64,000 bases of DNA from Arthonia radiata (lineage: Eukaryota; Ascomycota; Arthoniomycetes; Arthoniales; Arthoniaceae), in NCBI GenBank assembly GCA_002989075.1, contig PSQN01000015.1:806001-870000 (forward strand), read 5' to 3'. A model generated the notes under the pieces. It saw nothing but the letters and a program-made list of their open reading frames with translations, had not been told where the DNA came from and made no database searches. Shown here piece by piece: positions 57,537-64,000 of the stretch. Made by a program: the position numbers and the translations under genes. Numbering within the stretch: the first letter of the stretch is position 1; each line of letters begins with the position of its first letter.

Positions 57537-58969
57537 ATGGCCAGTGACATGAGTGTCATTCTCTGTACTGGTGAGCTCTCCCGTAGCCATTGACTGTCTT
57601 CCCCACATGCTGACGTTCCTGTAGCTGGTTATGACCATACAATTCGGTACGCTCATTTCTAAGCCATGCTACAAAAGCCAGAAGGCTCAGCCTCGAGAGA
57701 TATACTGATGTGTCTGTGACCGAAGCTTCTGGGAGGCCCTCTCCGGCATCTGTACACGCCAGATCAACTTCTCCGACTCGCAAATCAACCGCCTCTGCAT
57801 CTCTCCCGACAAGAAATACCTCGCCGCGGCCGGCCATCACTCTGTGAAGCTCTATCTTGTAGGTATATCCCATTTTCTTTCTGTTACTGCCTCGTATTCG
57901 CCTTCGTACTCGCCCTCGTGCTCGCCCTCGTGCTCGCCCTCGTGCTCGCCATGGACCTCGCCTTCGCTGTGAACCATCTCAGCGCATGCCCACTATCATT
58001 TACTGTTAACACCCATCTACCTCACAGGTCAAAGCACCCAACCCAACGCACTACCCCAACAACACCCAGCAACCCGCACCGAACGACACAACCCCAATCC
58101 TCACCTTCACCGGCCACACCTCCAACATCACAGGCGTCGGCTTCCACATCGACACAAAATGGATGGTGACATCTTCCGAAGACGGCACCGTCAAGATCTG
58201 GGACGTCCGCTCCGGCTCCGTCCAGCGCAACTACCCCCACGGCTCCCCCGTCAACGACGTCGTCATCCACCCCAACCAAGGCGAGCTCATATCCTGCGAC
58301 CGCGCGGGCAACGTCCGAATCTGGGATCTCGGTGAGAACAAGTGCTCGCACCAGCTGATACCGGAAGAGGAGGTCTCCGTCAGCTCCGTGTCCGTGGCGT
58401 CTGACGGGTCACTGCTCGCGGCGGGGAACAACAAAGGCAACGTTTACGTTTGGCGCATGGTCACTCTCCGCGACGTCACCTCCCTCGTGCCGGTCTGCCG
58501 CTTCCAGGCCCACAACACGTACGTCACGCGTGTCCTCCTTTCGCCAGACGTCAAACACCTCGCCACCTGCTCCGCGGACCACACCACCCGCATCTGGGCC
58601 GTCGACCCCTCCGCCACCGCGGGCTTCGACGACGACAAGGAGGGCGCGCCCTCAAGCAGCACGCAGTTCTCTTCCTCCAATCAGGTCTCCGGCAAGGCGA
58701 ACGTGATCGACAACGGGGCATATGCGCCGGGCATCAACGGCGGGCCCCGAGAGCCGGGCGCCTTTCCGCTGGAGGCGACGCTGCAGCAGCATCAGCGGTG
58801 GGTGTGGGATTGCGCGTTCAGCGCGGACTCGGCGTACCTCGTCACGGCATGCAGTGATCACTTTGCGCGGCTGTGGGAGTTGAGCAGTCAGAGTGTGATT
58901 CGGCAGTATAATGGACATCATCGGGGCGCGGTGTGCGTGGCGTTGAATGATTATAGCGAGGGAAGGTGA
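57537..58969 (+). CDS. lst8: Lst8, WD40 subunit of TOR complexes 1 and 2
   Basis: Exons 57537-57570, 57625-57646, 57726-57858 and 58028-58969, 376 residues; introns 54, 79 and 169 nt. Exon 2 is 22 nt. Lst8 binds and stabilises the TOR kinase. The WD repeats are plain: AGYDHTIRFWEAL, GHTSNITGVGFH...SSEDGTVKIWDV, SCDRAGNVRIWDL, AAGNNKGNVYVWRM, CSADHTTRIWAV, WVWDCAFSADSAYLVTACSDHFARLWEL and the ending GAVCVALNDYSEGR. It is longer than most Lst8 proteins (about 305-315) because of loops near QQPAPND and from SSSTQF to REPGAF. The donor at 57859 (GTAGGT) keeps phase with the VKAPNP acceptor. Confidence 0.93.
57900..57955 (+). repeat. Twelve-base tandem repeat in lst8 intron 3
   Basis: About three exact and two imperfect copies of a 12-base unit (cgccctcgtgct) within the 169-nt intron. 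Likely length-variable; it explains why this intron is longer than others. Confidence 0.7.
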
Positions 58970-59512
58970 TTTGATTGTAGCGAGTGACGCTCATTACTCG
59001 AAGGTCATGGACACGGGTGCGGATGGACTACGATGGAGAGAGCAAAGCACGAGCGACGTTCCTGAGCGCCGGCGTGTGTGTACGATTACGAACCAGTTGA
59101 CTGGCATGAGGAAACTACAGCTAATAGATCCTGTGGAGCACTGTGCTTGACCGCTCTGCGGTGCTTGGCGGCGCCTTTAGCATAATATAAAGCTCGCCAG
59201 CGAGCAGTCCAAACAATTGTATACGCTCCGCAAAACCTCTGCGCGTGTCTATCGTACATCCGTCACTCGTCACCACAAATGCGAGAAACCATCCTGATGA
59301 TCTCAGAAACGATCAGGGGAAGAGCGCCTGCCAGCGGACCTGTTTAGGCCTGCGCTCCAACTTCGAGTGTCCCAGGGAACCCAAGTCGACCTGGTGATCT
59401 GCTTCTCCTGCATGCACGTCCTGCTCGGACGGACGGTGTTTAACCTTCCTTTCTAGGGTCCAGCAATGAAGGAGCGCTCTTCAGTGGATTGATGAATTGA
59501 TGGTAGGTCCTC
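58970..59512. other. Convergent intergenic region
   Basis: 543 bp between convergent genes; the lst8 frame does not continue. Nothing else seen. Confidence 0.35.
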
Positions 59513-62364
59513 TCAGTCCCACGATTCACCCCAATCATCGTCCGCAACCTCCTCCTTCTTCGACTCCGGCGGTTTCGGCGGCTGCACCACCTTCTTCGCT
59601 CCAAGCGAGGATTTCGTCGACGTTCGTCCCGTTAGCGGCCGGCTGTTCGCCTTGGATGGTAAACTGCTCGACGACTTGTTCGATGCCAGACCTTTCGGCA
59701 GTGCTTTCGGTGCTTTGCTCGTCTTCTGAGAATTCAGCCACGATGCAAAATCAGGCTCGGCGCCCGTATCTTGTTTCTTCTTGACTGCCGATGTTGAGGT
59801 CTCGGGTTCTATTGATGGCATTTCCGGCTCAGCGGTGGGGCTTGTGATGGATATTGAAGGGCTATGCGTGGACTTCATGTCTGTGGACTCAGCCATAGCG
59901 CCCCATGCGTCATCTGCATTGGCGTCGCCGCTGTCGTCGACACCGCCCCATTGGTCGTTGCCCCAGTCGTCTTCCATGACTTCAGGCGCGATGAATGATG
60001 CGGCGAGTTTGGTGGTTTCGGTCGAGTTTCTGCCTAGAGTGGGCTTCAAAGGGTTTACGGGGTTGGATGCTGAGCTGGATGGTCGGCTTGAGGTGGTGGA
60101 GAGGGGTGAGTTGGTGGGTCGGAGCGTGACTGGAACTCTTGCTGCAGGGCCTCCAACAACGACTGGCGGTGGCTTCGATGACATGTCGCCTGAAGCTGTG
60201 GTGATCTTGTTGGTGAAGGAGGAGATTGCCCAGCCAGTCCATGTCGAGTCGGCGCTAGGTGATGGCGTGCCCATTCGAGGGCCTGTCGCCGCTCCGTTGG
60301 CGGCTGGCTGGGCGACTGTTTCGGGCATCGTCTGCGCATATTTGCGAACGCGTGTGAGGTAGGCTTCTAGTGTTTTGTTGGCTTGGTCGCGGACGAGCCT
60401 GGGTATGCTTAGCATCCGTTTATATCAAATCAAGTTGTCGAGGACTCACTTCTCCTTGTCCACCAAGGACGGGCATACGGATGGTAGAAGTTTGTTGGCA
60501 CAGTCGTCTTCTGTGAACGCATCCGTGGTGGCCGCTAATGCCAACAGCGCTGCATTTCGAGCATGCACGAAGGGATCACGTAGCGAGCGGCTGAACGCCG
60601 CGACAAGCACTTTTGAACGAGTCTGCGAGACGTTAGTTGTCTGCTATGTGTAATGAAAACAAGGAACAACTCACGGATGCGCTCATGTTCTTAGCTATCT
60701 TGCCTAGGCAGATCGTGGTGTTCGTTCTGATCCCCGGCTCAGGATCGTTTGCGGTCTTTGCAAGATACTTCAGCAACTCGCCGTTCACTGTTCTATCTGA
60801 CAGCTTTGAGACGATCGTCAACACGGACTTGACGGTCTGTTCTCGTAACAGTGGAGATTGGTCTGTAAAACCAGTGACCTGCATGATATAAGCATGAGCT
60901 ATTCGGCGCAGTGGAGAGGACTTACAAGATGGGGGAAGATTTTGTCATTGACAGTCTTTGAAGAGAGCCGATCGATCATGAGGTGCATGTTTTCTAGGAG
61001 GCACACTCTCATAGCCCGATCCTGGCGTGAGAAAAGGCGAATCAGGACTGGGGTGATCTGGGTATCGTATTCATCGTCAAGAAGTTTCGAGCCAATCTGA
61101 AGCACAACATTGAAGACCTTAGGACCGCCGCCACCAAATTCGACAGACTTCATGAGCTCAGGCAGAATCTTGCGCTTCATGAAGTCCTCTGGAAAGTCAC
61201 CAGAAACATCGTCGAGCTCACTAGAGAATAATTAGGCGATTGCTCGTCTCACTTTTGGCCAGTCATACCCAAAGAATTCATCCCGCTCGCCATCACTCAT
61301 CAGACCCAGCTTATCTACCCCTTCTGTGAGATTGATAAGGGGAGTCTGAAAGAAGCCACGGCTTCTTCTACCTTGTTCGAGGAAATTTGCTGTGCTCATT
61401 CTCGCTTTAGGATTGGCATGGAAAAGCCTGCGGTAGGTTGAAGTCATTGCGGCGGGTATGTTTGGTGCTTGTGCGGCTTTGTCAGAGGAAATGAAGGTGC
61501 CATTGAAACACTCAGCGACCAATAGTCCGTAGTCAAACGAGTCGATGGCGTGTATTGGGTTATTCTTGATCACATCCCAGCTTCCTCTTGCGACTTCAGG
61601 CGGCATCAACTGTCCAAGGTTGGGCACCAGACTGCTATACGCCTTCGCCATGTTAGTGACCGCATGAACTAGCCAAAAAGATTGGTGCATACGTATATGA
61701 CCGCATCATCATCTTTGACCGAGCTCAAGAGTTCAAACCCGCCGACTTTCCACTCCCCACTGTCGCTGAGGAAGACTGAAGAGGCCCGCAGAGTGCCGTG
61801 TACTGACGTTGCCTCTTCATTGATGAACTTCAACGTGTTCTACGTTCCGTCAGTACCGTCAGCGAGTGCCCTTTCGACGATTCGTACCGCGACGCTGCAA
61901 AGTCCCCATTTGATCGTCTCCTCAGCTAGGCTTCTTCGTCGTGTATGCCATGTCAGCGGTGTAAGGCGCTCTGCTATTATGTAAAGATTTGTGTCTGTCT
62001 TGTTCAAGCGTAAGCCAGCGTTCTCCGAGTGGCTAACACAATCTCATACTTCAATGGTGTCGAGGACTTTGACGACGCCTGGATGGCGCAGGGTGCGGGC
62101 TTTGCGGACGGCATTGCGGGCTACGGGGAGACGGGATCGATTTTGGTTTATATCGAAGTTGAACACGCTACATCTTGACGAGTCTTCCTTTCCATTCGCG
62201 TGTCAGCAGTGGCGCCGTCGGTCCTGAAGGTATATGCCTACTCGCTTCGTGCAGTTGTTCAGCGTCCAGACGGATCCATCTATGTCCACCCGGTCCCCAA
62301 CTGAGTATGCTGCAAGGGGTCCTTTGGCTATAGCTGCCGACACAGCAGACTTCAAGAAATCCAT
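59513..62364 (-). CDS. SCYL1/Cex1-family pseudokinase with HEAT repeats
   Basis: Nine exons on the minus strand: 62364-62242, 62187-62050, 61998-61888, 61839-61693, 61642-61269, 61220-60926, 60878-60675, 60622-60450, 60398-59513; introns 47-54 nt, all phases close, 816 residues. The start MDFLKSAVSAAI is typical. A kinase-like domain (about 1-295) has lost the HRD and other catalytic motifs (the equivalent region reads LTPLTWHTRRRSLAEETIKWGL). HEAT-type repeats follow (KSVEFGGGGPKVF, GIRTNTTICLGKIAKN, DPFVHARNAALLALAA). The tail is disordered with WG motifs (DDWGNDQWGG, DDDWGESWD). Yeast Cex1 aids nuclear tRNA export; mammalian SCYL1 works in COPI traffic. The 48-nt intron at 61221-61268 is preferred over a 36-nt alternative. 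Confidence 0.9.
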
Positions 62365-64000
62365 ATGCTATGTGTGTTCGACTGTGTCTGTCGCTGGTAT
62401 TTTCCTCGCTGCAGCAGAAATGTACATATTCGTTGCGCTGATACAGCTGCGCGCCTTGACTGTTTGGTATCACGTTGTTTCCGATAGCACCAAGAAGCCG
62501 CCTTCCGATTCTTCCTTCCTTCCAGCAACCATCTTTCTTCTCTCCGCAACCGCACAATCCGCGCAACCCTGTCGCTCTCTGCGCCGCTCAGCGCGATAAC
62601 GCTCTCACAATTTCTCGCTAGTCTTCTTTCTCGTCGTCGTATCACGACGCAAATGGAGGGCGTGTTACCTCTCACAGGGCGCTTTGTTCTTGCAGAGGTG
62701 GCTTTTCAAACCTGCTGATTTCGCAGGCACAATTATCATGGACCGATGAGTCGAGCAGAGTTTGCACAATCCAATTCGCAGCACTGAACTCTTACTATCA
62801 ATCATCCAAGCCCTCCATCGCACAGGACAGATTCATGTACGCAGCCACAACGTTTTGGCAACGAACCACTAAGCTCTGGCTCTGACGAAACTATGACTCG
62901 CTAATGTACATGTCTGCTGAGCATGACAATGCCATCCCACCCAAGCTATCTTTCAATGTCATAAGCACACCGTCGCCGACGAAGACAAGTTCGAAAGGTG
63001 AGACTCTCAAGACACTTGCATCATGCTTCATGTAGGAGTGCTGGGATGAAGAAGGCGTGTGCAAATCGATGTCGATGATGACTTATGGTAAAAGGTCGGA
63101 CTTGAGAGTCTAGGGTGGCTCGAGCCTCACTCTTATGGAGTGCATGGTCCGCGTTCGCTCTATGCTTACTATCAAGAGGCTGCAACGTGCTCGATCAATT
63201 GGAGCAATCCGATCGGCGGCTACTGGAGCTCTGCCTGCTTCCGATGAGGGCTGTGGCCAAAGGCGCTGCCGAATATCTCTACAGTGTGGCTACGGCTGCA
63301 CATACACACGCACGATATCGTCTCACCGGCAGTCGGCGCGAAGCGTTCCTAGGCACTGAGCCTCCAAGAAACAAGCATGACGTCTACATTAAAACTGAAA
63401 AGATCTGAGACATGAGCCACGCCTTCGCAACGTTGAAGCATCTGTTGCAGTGCTGCATGCTGTGACATTCTACTGACTGTCAACTCAGGACTCATGAAGG
63501 AGCGAGCACTCCGTTACAGGATGCATGCAGGCGATGACCTATGACCTCGACTTTCAAATACTGATCAGAGCCCCCCATGCGGAGAACACGGCAGCTTTAC
63601 ACGATGGAGAAAATTTGGAGGCAGGTCTCATTACAGACTGGGTGGGGGAGAGATTGTGACGGGTCAAGGAAGGATTCGTGCGCGGGCTTGCTGTGGAAGA
63701 GCTTGCTCGGGGAAGAGGTTAAGCAAGAACAATATAGCACAAGACAGGAACATGTAAAAGCTGAAGAAGATTGCTGCTCAAAAGTGTACTCAATGAGAAG
63801 GCTTTAGCCGCAAGAGTTGTCCCTACCGGCGCATGACAAGATTGTGATATCAGCAATACCGCAAAACAATGCACGCTGTGATGGCCCTTGACCAGGATGA
63901 AACATGCTGCTGGGTTACAAAGAAGCTCAGATTGCTATCAATTATTGGCAACAAGCTTGCTAGCTAACACCACGACGACCCGTAAGTTAAGGTACAAAGG
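62365..64000. other. Intergenic to window end, no gene supported
   Basis: 1.6 kb with ordinary base composition. Frames such as 63115-63408 start without ATG and show no domain. A gene may begin beyond the window. Confidence 0.4.

Noticed and set aside
61217-61252. 36-nt intron model in the SCYL1-like gene
   Set aside because: Shorter than any other intron here; the overlapping 48-nt intron (61221-61268) has better ends, keeps phase and gives FFG-ELDDVS, which fits the family.
63115-63408. 97-codon plus-strand frame near the right end
   Set aside because: It begins at a non-ATG codon and has no domain, signal or splice partner.

Overview
The window looks like a chromosomal segment of a filamentous ascomycete, most likely a Dothideomycete (inferred, not proven). 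The evidence is many short introns (about 46-100 nt) with GT-AG ends and CTAAC-type branch points, CT-rich leaders, fungus-specific families (MHYT protein, cysteine-rich GPI protein, DUF3984-like, Zn2Cys6 factor), and a left end that is extremely AT-rich in the manner of RIP (repeat-induced point mutation). No rRNA, tRNA, CRISPR or prokaryotic operon was seen. I built the gene models by reading splice sites and checking phase by hand, so exon ends are predictions.

Layout. 1-2560: RIP-degraded repeat fossil. 2.9-8.3 kb: a Tag1-like vacuolar LEA-2 protein, GET1, and a conserved membrane protein of unknown function. 8.7-12.3 kb: an NmrA/isoflavone-reductase-like enzyme transcribed away from a Zn2Cys6 regulator; their shared 713-bp promoter holds a perfect 12-bp inverted repeat. 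13-20 kb: a GPI-anchored cysteine-rich protein, a steroid 5-alpha-reductase family enzyme, an F-box-like protein and a large disordered protein. 22-27.4 kb: bifunctional polynucleotide kinase/3'-phosphatase, an orphan, and a DUF4336-like gene whose coding phase does not close at one intron. 27.8-31.8 kb: tandem F-box-like paralogues. 32-38 kb: Mediator subunit Med18, a DUF3984-like protein and a SOK1/TCP11 protein. 38.7-46.6 kb: secreted amidase, small secreted four-cysteine protein, PTAR1-like prenyltransferase-alpha protein, glutathione reductase. 47-54 kb: acidic orphan, MHYT membrane protein, Vtc1. 54.8-62.4 kb: polyglutamine protein with a SUMO-interaction-like tail, the TOR subunit Lst8, and the SCYL1/Cex1 pseudokinase. 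62.4-64 kb: no convincing gene.

Most genes are housekeeping genes without an operon-like link. The one place where order suggests joint function is the reductase/Zn2Cys6 pair. Other points worth a look are an AUG-less mitochondrial presequence in frame upstream of glutathione reductase, a 27-nt exon in MED18, a 6-nt first exon in the DUF3984-like gene, the DUF4336 phase break, and the polyQ/SIM protein. I did not find a clearly new multi-gene system.
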